Shown here: positions 26,801 to 34,962 of the stretch, piece by piece | Position numbering within the stretch: position 1 is the stretch's first letter | Layout: every line of letters starts with the position of its first letter | NCBI GenBank assembly: GCA_017649485.1 | Contig: JAGCGS010000010.1 | Location: 16,245 to 80,244 of the forward strand | DNA length: 64,000 nt | DNA from: Bacteroidaceae bacterium | GTDB taxonomy: Bacteria; Bacteroidota; Bacteroidia; Bacteroidales; Bacteroidaceae | Direction: 5' to 3' | Translations under genes and position numbers: made by a program | The notes under the pieces: generated by a model | The model's input: only the letters and a program-made list of their open reading frames with translations | Databases searched by the model: none | What the model was told of the DNA's origin: nothing

Positions 26801-26953
26801 GCCACTACTGCAGTGGGTGTGGTACCCATGATTATCGCCCAGTCATCGTTCTGGATGCCCGTAGGTGTAACCATCTTCGCTGGTGGCATTGGCTCACTAA
26901 TTATGGTAGTTACGGTATTGCCCGTAGTTTATTGGAAGGTGAATCTTAAGTGA
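23801..26953 (+). CDS. RND efflux permease (AcrB/HAE family)
   Basis: The 1050-aa pump has the RND plan of 12 spans with two large periplasmic loops. TM1 starts near residue 16, and TM2-6 cover about 340-500 with the motif VVLGMVVDNSIVVIDG near 405, including the proton-relay Asp. The second half repeats this with TM8-12 from about 880. It exports substrates (drugs, bile salts or others) with the adaptor before and TolC protein after it. The substrate is not predictable. Confidence 0.95.
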   Translation: MEEKKINWFKWPLEHYSISLLLVIIFFFMGIYGMYVMPKDEFPAFTIRQGVVIGVYPGATAEEVEEQLTKPLERYLFTYEEVNRTKTTSTSQNGMCIVMVRLNDEVNNKDEVWSKVKHGINTFKTSLPSGVLTVMVNDDFGNTSALLIAIESDQRSYRELHDYSDKLSDRLRRIESVANVNIYGEKKEQISLYIDRQRLQAYGIGQQTLMTQLQTQGLTTLSGSIVGDTQQTPIHIEPVENNEEEIANQIIYNDPVTGKVVRVRDVARVVREYDLSDSYVEQNGHPCILISMEMVPGHNIVMYGEEVDEVLDDFRENIFPEDVIITRIADQPKVVGNSVSSFLRDLIISMIVIVVVMLLLFPLRSAIVAGITVPISTFISVSVMFLCGIELNMVTLAALIVVLGMVVDNSIVVIDGYLEYINKGYEPKKAAIDSAKQYFMPMLLATLCICIIFYPLLYTMKGAFHDALEEFPLTITINLMVSLFLAVLVIPFLEVLIIKPEKVLNSNSKKKNKRSLTDIVQQTYDKVLAVTFRHPWMTIAIGIGLVILSSAIVPFLKIRMFPYADRDQFAVEIFMPDSKGLQDTRAIADSLRQVMQEDKDIKSITSFIGCSSPRFQVTYAPQIAGRNYAQFIVNTVSQKATLQLLAKYQPQWSEAFPEAYIRFKRLDYLEVTELEYRFYGDDIGVLHEAGEQLMTRMREMPEVEWVHSDYFQPSPIIDITLDPVISAQLGINRATASLGLATVTSNLQIGELWEGDYNLPIVVKDNTDLTYSDIENLGITSPIAVLSAGMQGAGNNFAANGSVPVRQFAKVTPAWRESRIMHRGGERCLTVTGQFAQGIYAAPVESRIAEIMKKELDLPDGVRTEVGGEIEYDAEAMPQIFGGVAISIVIIFFFLLFNFKKYGITTVCIAALGLMMPGALIGLGLMDRTLGLTSVMGFITLMGMIMRNEILIFEHANDLIKRYVAEHGDWKVDRKAYNEAVKQAARDAGSRRMVPIFLTTATTAVGVVPMIIAQSSFWMPVGVTIFAGGIGSLIMVVTVLPVVYWKVNLK

Positions 26954-26962
26954 AATAGTTAT

Positions 26963-28330
26963 ATGAAAAGAATAATATACATAATAGCCTGTTTATTTGC
27001 ATTGTCAATAGCCAAAGGTCAATGGTCAATCGCCAATGGTCAATCAGTATATACCCTCGAACAGATTCTTGACTCTGCCCGCCATAACAACATTACCTTG
27101 CGCAACGCACAGCGTAGCATCGATGCCGCCCAAGAACAACGTAAGGAAGCGTTCACCAAGTATTTCCCCACTATAAGTGCCACTGGTTTTGGCTTCACTG
27201 CCAACAAAGGTATGGCGAAGATGGATATTAATATGTCGGATTACATCACCCCTGAGATGGCAGCCGGCATTGCCCAGTCGGGCATCCTGCCTGTTGAGGC
27301 ATTGGCTTCGTTGAGTCAACCCATTAGCATGGAGATGATGAAAAAAGGTGTGATGGGTAGCGTGGTGGCGATGCAACCAGTTTTTGCCGGTGGACAAATA
27401 ATTAACGGCAACAAACTTGCCAAGGTGGGTGAGGATGTGAGCCGCCTGCAACTGCGACTGTCTGAGAACGAAGTGGAGAAGACTGCTGAGCAATACTACT
27501 GGCAGATTGTATCTTTGGAGGAGAAACTCAAGACTGTCAATGCCGTAGAGACTTTACTGAAAGACATCAACAAGGATGTGACAGTAGCAGTAAAAGCAGG
27601 CGTAGTTTTACGCAACGACCTCTTGCAGGTGGAGCTCCGCCAGAACGACGTGGAGAGCCAAAAGCTCACCTTGAACAACAATATCTCCATCTTGCGCATG
27701 GTGTTGGCACAATACTGCGGTCTGCAAAGCACAGACTTTATCTTGGACTATAATCCTGAGATACTGTCACCCATGCTGGAAAAGCAAGACCACCAGCAAG
27801 CATTGCTCAACACGCCAGAATATCAGCTATTAGGCAAACAGGTGGAAGCCACTAAGTTACAGCATAAGATGACAGTTGGAAGTTATCTGCCTACAGTAGC
27901 TGTAGGAGGTGGCCTTGTTTATCATAACATGATGGAGTCTGGCCGTTCATTCGGTATGCTGATGGCCACCGTGAGCATTCCAATCTCCGACTGGTGGGGA
28001 GGTTCCCATGCCATCAAGCGCAAGAAGATTGAGCGGCAGATGGCTATCGACCAATTGGCTGACAATTCTGAACTGCTGAAAATTAATATGCAGAGTGCTT
28101 GGAACAACGTACAAGAGGCCTACCAACAGCTTGACATTGCCCAACGAAGCATCGAACAGGCAAGTGAGAACCTGCGATTGAACCGTAATTTCTACCAAGC
28201 CGGCACCAGTACCATGAGCGACCTTTTAGAGGCACAGCTACTCTACCAGCAAGCGCTCGACAAGCGAACTGATGCCTACATAAACTATCAAAACAGGCTC
28301 TTAGCATACCGCCAGGCTGTGGGAGAATAA
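26963..28330 (+). CDS. TolC family outer-membrane efflux protein
   Basis: The 455-aa protein shows the two-fold OEP repeat: long amphipathic helices (about 50-110, 170-245, 300-340, 355-450) separated by beta strands. It forms the outer-membrane channel for the pump encoded upstream (9-nt gap). The signal region is odd: after MKRIIYIIACLFAL comes SIAKGQ then SIANGQ, a direct repeat encoded by a GGTCAAT-type DNA repeat (about 27003-27046). The terminator at 28364 closes the operon. Confidence 0.92.
   Translation: MKRIIYIIACLFALSIAKGQWSIANGQSVYTLEQILDSARHNNITLRNAQRSIDAAQEQRKEAFTKYFPTISATGFGFTANKGMAKMDINMSDYITPEMAAGIAQSGILPVEALASLSQPISMEMMKKGVMGSVVAMQPVFAGGQIINGNKLAKVGEDVSRLQLRLSENEVEKTAEQYYWQIVSLEEKLKTVNAVETLLKDINKDVTVAVKAGVVLRNDLLQVELRQNDVESQKLTLNNNISILRMVLAQYCGLQSTDFILDYNPEILSPMLEKQDHQQALLNTPEYQLLGKQVEATKLQHKMTVGSYLPTVAVGGGLVYHNMMESGRSFGMLMATVSIPISDWWGGSHAIKRKKIERQMAIDQLADNSELLKINMQSAWNNVQEAYQQLDIAQRSIEQASENLRLNRNFYQAGTSTMSDLLEAQLLYQQALDKRTDAYINYQNRLLAYRQAVGE
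27003..27046 (+). repeat. GGTCAAT-type repeat inside the TolC signal region
   Basis: Tandem copies of GGTCAAT and variants (GTCAATAGCC, GGTCAATGGTCAATCGCC, GGTCAATC) lie in frame in codons about 14-28. The same words are found between genes at 6311-6465, 30961-30984 and 31525-31553. Confidence 0.7.
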
Positions 28331-28363
28331 TGCTATAGTACAACCCTTTTAGGGACTTGTTTG

Positions 28364-28405
28364 AAAGGAAAGCCTCCTGTCACTTGACGGAGGCTTTCCT
28401 TTTAC
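28364..28405 (+). terminator. Terminator of the RND operon
   Basis: A perfect 14-bp stem (28364-28377 with 28389-28402; AAAGGAAAGCCTCC) with an 11-nt loop and T-rich tail. Confidence 0.85.
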
Positions 28406-28406
28406 C

Positions 28407-28523
28407 CGTCGCAATATCTCCCACCAGTGAAAGGAGGCATTCCTATAGGGGTATAGGAGATATTGCGACGAGTGATAGCAGATATTCGGACGAATGAGAG
28501 AAAAGCTTCCGTCGAGTGATACG
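28407..28523. repeat. Structured intergenic repeat array between tolC and metY
   Basis: A perfect 15-bp inverted repeat (28407-28421 / 28456-28470, CGTCGCAATATCTCC) is followed by three imperfect 22-23-nt units: 28456-28478, 28479-28500 and 28501-28523, sharing AGATATT..GACGAGTGATAG-like sequence. The left arm of the inverted repeat is an opposed copy. No spacer pattern of a CRISPR and no ORF. Confidence 0.6.
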
Positions 28524-28600
28524 AAAACTATCTTTCCTCCTTCTTATCTATTCTTATACCTATTTATAATTATAATTCACTAACAACCATGTAGGAAGCA

Positions 28601-29878
28601 TTAAAGCTTTTGCATAGCCTGTTCCAAGTCGGCAATGATATCGTTCACATTCTCAATACCTACAGAAAGGCGGATGAGGTCAGGAGCAACACCTGCTTCA
28701 AGCAACTGCTCATCACTGAGCTGACGATGGGTATGGCTGGCAGGATGCAACACACAGGTACGGGCATCGGCAACATGGGTGACAATGGCTACAAAGTCAA
28801 GGGCATCCATGAAACGAACAGCATCTTCGCGGGTGCCTTTCAAGCCAAATGCTATGACACCACAAGAGCCATTGGGCAGATACTTCTGTGCCAAGTCATA
28901 ATATTTATTGCCTTTCAAACCACAGTAGTTCACCCAAGCCACTTTAGGATTAGCCTCTAACCATTCTGCCACCTTCTGTGCGTTCTCACAATGGCGAGGC
29001 ACACGAAGGTGCAATGTTTCCAAACCCAAATTGAGCAGGAAGCTATTCTGCGGAGCTGGGATAGAGCCTAAGTCACGCATAAGCTGGCTCACCAGCTTGG
29101 TTACGTAAGCTTTCTTGCCAAATGCCTTAGTATAGGTAAGTCCGTGATAACTCTCATCAGGGGTAGTCAAGCCTGGGAACTTGTCGGCGTATGCTTCCCA
29201 ATCGAAATTGCCACTATCCACTACTGCACCACCCACTTGAGTTGCATGGCCATCCATATACTTGGTAGTGCTATGGGTTACGATGTCGCATCCCCACTCA
29301 AACGGACGGCAGTTAATAGGTGTTGCAAAGGTATTGTCAACAATCAAAGGTACCCCATGCTTATGTGCCATCTTGGCAAAGCGCTCGATGTCAAAAACAT
29401 TGCCACCAGGGTTAGAGATGGTCTCGCCAAAGAAGCACTTGGTGTTAGGACGGAAAGCTGCCTCAATCTGCTCGTCACTCCAGTCAGGATCAACGAAAGT
29501 ACACTCGATACCCAACTTCTTTAATGTCACGCCAAAGAGGTTGAACGTGCCACCATAGATGGTATTGGAAGTAACGAAATGGTCGCCAGCCTGACAGATG
29601 TTGAAGATGGCATAGAAGTTAGCTGCCTGACCCGATGAGGTCAGCACACACCCCACACCGCCTTCCAGTTCGCTAATCTTAGCTGCAACTGCATCATTGG
29701 TTGGATTGGCCAGACGTGTATAAAAATAGCCTTCGGCCTTGAGGTCGAACAAATCCGCCATCTCCTCAGTGCTACTATACTTAAACGTAGTGCTCTGATA
29801 TATAGGTAATACACGAGGCTCTCCATTCTTTGGTTTCCATCCGCCCTGCACACAAATAGTTTCCAGATTCTTCTTCAT
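28601..29878 (-). CDS. metY: O-acetylhomoserine sulfhydrylase
   Basis: The 425-aa PLP enzyme makes homocysteine from O-acetylhomoserine and sulfide for methionine synthesis. It has the Cys/Met-metabolism PLP fold with the Schiff-base lysine at Lys206 in HSTTKYMDGH, and the N-terminal YQSTTFKYSS and C-terminal HPASHTHRQL motifs of this family. O-succinylhomoserine-using relatives are possible. Single gene, divergent from trpS, with a TAACTTTG -7 box at 29917-29924. Confidence 0.92.
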   Translation of the reverse strand: MKKNLETICVQGGWKPKNGEPRVLPIYQSTTFKYSSTEEMADLFDLKAEGYFYTRLANPTNDAVAAKISELEGGVGCVLTSSGQAANFYAIFNICQAGDHFVTSNTIYGGTFNLFGVTLKKLGIECTFVDPDWSDEQIEAAFRPNTKCFFGETISNPGGNVFDIERFAKMAHKHGVPLIVDNTFATPINCRPFEWGCDIVTHSTTKYMDGHATQVGGAVVDSGNFDWEAYADKFPGLTTPDESYHGLTYTKAFGKKAYVTKLVSQLMRDLGSIPAPQNSFLLNLGLETLHLRVPRHCENAQKVAEWLEANPKVAWVNYCGLKGNKYYDLAQKYLPNGSCGVIAFGLKGTREDAVRFMDALDFVAIVTHVADARTCVLHPASHTHRQLSDEQLLEAGVAPDLIRLSVGIENVNDIIADLEQAMQKL

Positions 29879-29916
29879 ATTTCAATCAATTATTTACTTT
29901 CATTACTAATTGAGTG

Positions 29917-29945
29917 CAAAGTTAACAAATAATTCACTATCTTTG
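29917..29945. promoter_or_regulatory. Divergent -7 boxes for metY and trpS
   Basis: Minus strand TAACTTTG (29917-29924) points to metY; plus strand TATCTTTG (29938-29945) points to trpS. They are 13 nt apart, so the two transcripts start back to back. Confidence 0.55.
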
Positions 29946-29974
29946 CACACAATTTAATAAAACATCAAAAAGAA

Positions 29975-30964
29975 ATGGAAAAAGTAGTAAGCGGAATACG
30001 ACCTACAGGCAATCTGCACTTAGGCAATTATTTCGGAGCGGTAAAGAGTTTCGTGGCTATGCAAGCCCAGTATCAATGCATGTTCTTCATTGCCGATTGG
30101 CATTCTCTGACCACACACCCCAAACCAGAAAACATACAGAATAGCGCACGCACCATCTTAGCAGAATATCTGGCTTGTGGCATAGACCCACAGAAAGCAC
30201 CTATCTATGTACAAAGCGATGTGAAGGAAACTTTGGAGCTGTATCTGTATCTGAACATGAACACTTACCTGGGTGAACTGGAAAGAGTAACCACCTTCAA
30301 GGAGAAAGCTCGCAAACAGCCAGATAACGTGAACGCAGGTCTGCTTACCTACCCCACTCTGATGGCTGCAGATGTGCTGCAACACAGGGCACACAAGGTG
30401 CCTGTAGGCAAAGATCAGGAGCAGAATATGGAGATGATGCGTAAATGCGCCCGCCGCTTTAACAATATATATGGTATAGAATTCTTCCCAGAGCCACAGA
30501 ATTTCTACTTCAACGCTACGGCACTGAAGGTGCCAGGACTGGACGGCAGTGGCAAGATGGGCAAGAGCGAGGGTAACTGTATTTACCTGCGTGACGATGA
30601 CAAGACGATTCGCAAAAAAGTAATGAAGGCTGTGACCGACAATGGGCCTCAAGAGCCCAACAGTCAGCGTCCTGAGGTAATAGAAAACCTCTTTACTTTC
30701 TTGAAGATTGCCTCCACTCCAGACACCTATCAATATTTCGATGAGAAGTGGAACGACTGCACGTTGCGTTATGGTGACCTGAAAAAGCAGATTGCCGAAG
30801 ACTTAGTGAATATCGTGGCTCCTATCCGCGAAAAGATAGAGGAGTACAGCTCAAATACTACCTTATTGGACAAGGTAGCCAAGGAAGGAGCCGACCATGC
30901 TCGCCAAAGTGCAGCGGAAACGCTGAATGAGGTGCGCAAGATTATTGGATTTAGGGTTTATTGA
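29975..30964 (+). CDS. trpS: Tryptophan--tRNA ligase
   Basis: The 329-aa class I synthetase charges tRNA-Trp. It has the HIGH-type motif HLGN (in GNLHLGNYFG, near residue 15) and the KMSKS-type motif GKMGKSEGN near residue 195. Length is normal. It is followed at 25 nt by an acetyltransferase gene, with a GGTCAAT-type repeat in the gap. Confidence 0.95.
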   Translation: MEKVVSGIRPTGNLHLGNYFGAVKSFVAMQAQYQCMFFIADWHSLTTHPKPENIQNSARTILAEYLACGIDPQKAPIYVQSDVKETLELYLYLNMNTYLGELERVTTFKEKARKQPDNVNAGLLTYPTLMAADVLQHRAHKVPVGKDQEQNMEMMRKCARRFNNIYGIEFFPEPQNFYFNATALKVPGLDGSGKMGKSEGNCIYLRDDDKTIRKKVMKAVTDNGPQEPNSQRPEVIENLFTFLKIASTPDTYQYFDEKWNDCTLRYGDLKKQIAEDLVNIVAPIREKIEEYSSNTTLLDKVAKEGADHARQSAAETLNEVRKIIGFRVY

Positions 30965-30984
30965 CCATTGACGATTGACCATTA
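30961..30984 (+). repeat. GGTCAAT-type repeat between trpS and the GNAT gene
   Basis: Reads TTGACCATTGACGATTGACC, the complement form of the same repeat word; it begins at the trpS stop and provides an in-frame TTG 15 nt before the GNAT ATG. Confidence 0.6.
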
Positions 30985-30989
30985 TATTA

Positions 30990-31487
30990 ATGCAAATACG
31001 ACACTCAACACCTGAAGACCTGCCTACCATTCTTACTCTGATTGAGAGTGGCAGGCAGATTATGCGTAATGACGGGAATATGCACCAATGGAGCGGTGAC
31101 AGTCCGTCGGCAGATTTAATCGTCAAGGATATAGAGCTTGGGCATAGCTATCTGTGCATAGAAGGCGGAAAAGCCGTGGGTACATTTGCTTTCATACCAG
31201 GTCCTGATCCAACGTATCTAAAGATTTATGAAGGTGCTTGGGTTGAAGATTTGAAGCCGTATTATGTGATACATCGCATGGCAAGCACGCCTGACAGTCA
31301 TGGCATCTTTGCCGCCGCTATGGACTATTGTTTTCAGGTAACGGATAATATCCGGATTGACACACACCGGGATAACCACATCATGCAACACAACCTGCTG
31401 AAGCATGGCTTTCAGTATTGTGGGATTATCTACCTCTTGAATGGTGATGAGAGGCTTGCTTATCAAAGATTGAAGATTGAAGATTAA
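30990..31487 (+). CDS. GNAT family N-acetyltransferase
   Basis: The 165-aa protein has the GNAT fold: an N-terminal RHSTPEDLPTILTLI, a central strand VGTFAFIPG, and a C-terminal acetyl-CoA region with IRIDTHRDNHIMQHNLLKHGF, the usual late signature with conserved Asn and Leu. The acceptor is unknown. The start is the ATG at 30990; an in-frame TTG at 30975 lies in repeat DNA. It ends before a shared terminator at 31501. Confidence 0.88.
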   Translation: MQIRHSTPEDLPTILTLIESGRQIMRNDGNMHQWSGDSPSADLIVKDIELGHSYLCIEGGKAVGTFAFIPGPDPTYLKIYEGAWVEDLKPYYVIHRMASTPDSHGIFAAAMDYCFQVTDNIRIDTHRDNHIMQHNLLKHGFQYCGIIYLLNGDERLAYQRLKIED

Positions 31488-31500
31488 ATATATAAATATT

Positions 31501-31524
31501 AAAGCTCGGCAAATGCCGAGCTTT
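31501..31524. terminator. Bidirectional terminator between GNAT and phosphohexomutase genes
   Basis: A perfect 11-bp stem AAAGCTCGGCA / TGCCGAGCTTT with a 2-nt loop. A and T runs on both sides serve both convergent genes. Confidence 0.85.
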
Positions 31525-31550
31525 AATGGTTAATGGTCAATGGTCAACGG

Positions 31551-33293
31551 TTAGATGCCGAGCGAAGTTCTAACAGCTTCTATCTTCTTGGCTGCAGCAG
31601 CATCTGCTTCAGCATAGTCGGCTACACTCTTGAGGGTACCTTTCACTTCCATGTAGAACTTGATCTTAGGTTCTGTTCCAGAAGGACGAACGCTGACTTT
31701 GGTGTTGTCCTCGGTATAGAACTGCAATACGTTAGACGTATCAGGCATATCCATATCAGATACGTTGCCTTCACCATCAGTCTGCTTCAGAGTCTTATAG
31801 TCCTTTACCAAGGTCACCTTTGAACCAGCCAATTCCTTCGGACTTTTCTCACGCAGGTTAACCATCATCTGCTGAATCTCCTCAGCACCGCTCTTGCCAG
31901 GCTTCACCACATTAACGGTATATTCCTTAGAGAAGCCGTACTCAAGATAGATGTCCATCAGCACCTCATAAAGAGTCTTGCCCTGGTCTTTTGCCCATGC
32001 GCAGATTTCAGCCAGCAATGAACAAGCTGAAACTGCATCCTTGTCGCGAACAAAGTCCTCTGCCAGGAAGCCATAGCTCTCCTCACCACCGCCGATGTAT
32101 TGCTTTACGCCTTCTGACAGGCGAATCTCACGAGCAATCCACTTAAAGCCTGTGTAGCAGTCACGCATCTCGATATTATTCTTCTCCGCAATCTGACGTA
32201 TTACCTCAGTGGTCACGATGGTCTTCACCACAAACTCATTGCCCACCATCTTGCCCAACTTCTTGCGGTTGGTGATGATGTAATAGAGGAAGAGCAGGCA
32301 GGTCTGGTTACCATTGATGAGTACCCACTCGCCCTTATCGTTTTTACAAGCCATACCAACACGGTCGGCATCAGGATCGCTCGCCATAACGATATCTGCA
32401 TCAATCTCCTTCGCCAGCTTGATAGCAAGGGTCAAAGCCTCTGCATTCTCTGGGTTTGGACTAACCACCGTTGGGAAGTCACCACTCTTGACCATCTGTT
32501 CAGGAACACAATGCACATTCTCAAATCCCCACAGCTTGAGAGATTGTGGTATGCCATTCATACCTGTGCCATGCAATGGAGTATATACAATACTCAAGTC
32601 CTTCTGACGCTTGATCACATCTGGGTCAATGCAAATGGTATGTACCTGGTCCCAATAAACCTTATCGATATCAGCACCGATAATCTCAATCAAGTCTGGG
32701 TTACCCTCGAACTTGATGTCCTCAACTTTCACCTTGCCTACCTCATCGATGATGCCCTTATCATGTGGAGCCAGCACTTGTGCGCCATCTTCCCAATAAG
32801 CCTTGTAGCCATTGTACTCACGAGGGTTATGTGAAGCAGTGAGGTTTATACCAGCCTGGCATCCCAAATAACGGATAGCGAAGCTCATCTCTGGTGTAGG
32901 ACGCATATCGTCGAACAGATACACCTTGATGCCATTGGCAGAGAAGATGTCAGCCGACTTCTTAGCAAAGAGGTCGCTGTTGTTACGGCAGTCATAACCA
33001 ATGGCAACAGAAATCTGTTCTCTGTCTTTGAAATTCTTCTTTAGATAGTTGGCAAAGCCCTGAGTAGCAGCTCCCACCACATAGATATTCATACGGTTAG
33101 TACCAGCTCCCATGATGCCACGCAAACCGCCCGTACCGAACTCCAGATCTCGATAGAAGCACTCTATCAGTTCTGTCTTGTCAGGGTTATCCAGCATTCT
33201 TTTCACTTCAGCCTGAGTTTCGGCATCATATGCCGGGGTAAGCCACTGCTGAGCTCTCTCAGTCACCTGTTTGATTAATTCCTGGTTTTCCAT
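31551..33293 (-). CDS. Phosphoglucomutase/phosphomannomutase family protein
   Basis: The 580-aa alpha-D-phosphohexomutase has the catalytic serine in TASHNPREYNGYK (near residue 155), the Mg site DPDADR (near 305), the sugar-binding GGEESYGF (near 405) and the phosphate loop RPSGTEPKIKFY near the end. It interconverts hexose 1- and 6-phosphates, supplying sugar nucleotides. It is last in the M23-C69-mutase group, 23 nt after the C69 gene. Confidence 0.93.
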   Translation of the reverse strand: MENQELIKQVTERAQQWLTPAYDAETQAEVKRMLDNPDKTELIECFYRDLEFGTGGLRGIMGAGTNRMNIYVVGAATQGFANYLKKNFKDREQISVAIGYDCRNNSDLFAKKSADIFSANGIKVYLFDDMRPTPEMSFAIRYLGCQAGINLTASHNPREYNGYKAYWEDGAQVLAPHDKGIIDEVGKVKVEDIKFEGNPDLIEIIGADIDKVYWDQVHTICIDPDVIKRQKDLSIVYTPLHGTGMNGIPQSLKLWGFENVHCVPEQMVKSGDFPTVVSPNPENAEALTLAIKLAKEIDADIVMASDPDADRVGMACKNDKGEWVLINGNQTCLLFLYYIITNRKKLGKMVGNEFVVKTIVTTEVIRQIAEKNNIEMRDCYTGFKWIAREIRLSEGVKQYIGGGEESYGFLAEDFVRDKDAVSACSLLAEICAWAKDQGKTLYEVLMDIYLEYGFSKEYTVNVVKPGKSGAEEIQQMMVNLREKSPKELAGSKVTLVKDYKTLKQTDGEGNVSDMDMPDTSNVLQFYTEDNTKVSVRPSGTEPKIKFYMEVKGTLKSVADYAEADAAAAKKIEAVRTSLGI

Positions 33294-33316
33294 GATACAA
33301 TTGTTATTTATGTTAA

Positions 33317-34960
33317 TTATTTAGGCATTTTATATCGATCGCCCGTATGGCGTGCAATCTCCTGCTTCAACTCCTCAGGGAATCCTGGACGCACCAACTT
33401 ACGGTCAATCTGCTTAGTATTCTTACCAATGTAAGTAGAGGTAGGCATACGCTTCACCACACCATCGTTGTATTTCACCACGAGATACTCACCTAACTTT
33501 TTCCATGTGTCTATGGTGTTCATCGCCATCATGTTGCTGTAGTTGGTAAGATATGCCTTCGCCTTAGCAGGGTCTTGCTGGTAAAGTGTCAGGGCTGTAG
33601 CCTCGACGGCATCCTGCGCTTGGAAGAAAGTATTCTCTATGTCATTCTGGATGGCTTTCACATCCTCAATCATCAAGTCATAACGGGGATAAACCATATT
33701 GGCCACCCAGTTCATTACCCAGAAAGCAGAGTTAAATGAGAATGTCACATCGTTGGCTCCATCAATGCCTTCTTTATAGCAAGCTGGAACTACATCGGTG
33801 CAGCAATAAACAGGGGTAAAGACAGTCATGTTAGCATCGTCGCAACCAAACCAGAACACACCACCCACAGGATCAACCAGATTAGAACGCAACTGGGATA
33901 CAAATACCCAAGCTGACTGCTGGGTAGAGATAGGACGCTCATTGAAATACTGCTGTCCATCTACCTCAAATGACAATGGGGAGAGGCGGTATGGTGTATG
34001 ATAAGCACCAGCACCCACATCTTGTGTGATATCAAGAGCAGTACCCTCATAGTGGTCACGCATCATCTGTTGGACATCTTGTAAAGAGAGCTTTTTGTTA
34101 GGCTTTACGTATAGTGGCATAGGCTCTGAAGAAGTGCCCTGTATATAGGGCAGGAACTCATTACCGCGGTCGGTATAGCGGTTATAGAAGCTCCATACAC
34201 GAGCCTCACAATAACGCAAGCCACCGAAATCCAAAGGATTGTAGGCATTGGCAAAGTCAAAATCCTTATTCACACCATTGAAGTAGCCTTTCTCACGAGC
34301 AAAAGATATAACATCTGATGCATACATCACGTTCTGTTTGTCATCCATATTGAACTTATGAATTCGGCTTTGGTTGGCATGGGCTGCTATGCAGTCGTCA
34401 GGAATTCTCACTGCCACCCATACAGCACCACGGTTGCCGGTGCCCTTGCCAATCATCTCCATGATCCAAGCTTCATTGGGATCAGCAATAGAGAATGACT
34501 CTCCACTGCTGGCATAGCCATATTCTTGTACAAGATCAGTCATCACACGGATGGCTTCACGAGCAGTGCGTGAACGTTGCAAAGTAATGTATATCAGTGA
34601 ACCGTAGTCAATGATGCCATTCCTATCCACCAATTCTTCACGGCCACCAAAAGTCGTTTCACCAATTGACACTTGAAACTCGTTCATGTTGCCTATGACA
34701 TTGTAGGTCTGAGCCACTTGAGCAATTTGTCCGTGATAGGTGCCATCGTCCCAGTCGTAAATGTCAATTAATTCACCTTTCTCATGCGTACCTGCAGGAG
34801 AATGGTAAAGGTATCCGAACATGCCGTAGGAGTCGGCTGAATAAGAAATCATGACTGAACCGTCGGTGGATGCGTTCTTCCCGACAATCAGGTTTGTACA
34901 CGCCAAAGCGTTGATAGTTGCTGCCATAACGGCCAGCATTGTGATTGATAGTCTCTTCAT
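33317..34960 (-). CDS. C69 family dipeptidase (secreted)
   Basis: The 547-aa Ntn-hydrolase has a signal peptide (about 1-21, ending ALA) directly followed by the catalytic N-terminal Cys in ACTNLIVGK, as required after processing. Family features include GYASSGESFSIADPNEAWIMEMIG and FGCDDANMT. Bacteroidetes C69 peptidases (PepD-like) cleave dipeptides or short peptides outside the cytoplasm. The ATG at 34960 is used; the codon at 34969 is TTG. It starts 2 nt after the M23 gene stop, so they are coupled. Confidence 0.9.
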   Translation of the reverse strand: MKRLSITMLAVMAATINALACTNLIVGKNASTDGSVMISYSADSYGMFGYLYHSPAGTHEKGELIDIYDWDDGTYHGQIAQVAQTYNVIGNMNEFQVSIGETTFGGREELVDRNGIIDYGSLIYITLQRSRTAREAIRVMTDLVQEYGYASSGESFSIADPNEAWIMEMIGKGTGNRGAVWVAVRIPDDCIAAHANQSRIHKFNMDDKQNVMYASDVISFAREKGYFNGVNKDFDFANAYNPLDFGGLRYCEARVWSFYNRYTDRGNEFLPYIQGTSSEPMPLYVKPNKKLSLQDVQQMMRDHYEGTALDITQDVGAGAYHTPYRLSPLSFEVDGQQYFNERPISTQQSAWVFVSQLRSNLVDPVGGVFWFGCDDANMTVFTPVYCCTDVVPACYKEGIDGANDVTFSFNSAFWVMNWVANMVYPRYDLMIEDVKAIQNDIENTFFQAQDAVEATALTLYQQDPAKAKAYLTNYSNMMAMNTIDTWKKLGEYLVVKYNDGVVKRMPTSTYIGKNTKQIDRKLVRPGFPEELKQEIARHTGDRYKMPK

Positions 34961-34962
34961 AT

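Noticed and set aside
28407-28523. CRISPR array
   Set aside because: Units are imperfect and adjoin directly without unique spacers of constant length, and no cas genes are in the window.
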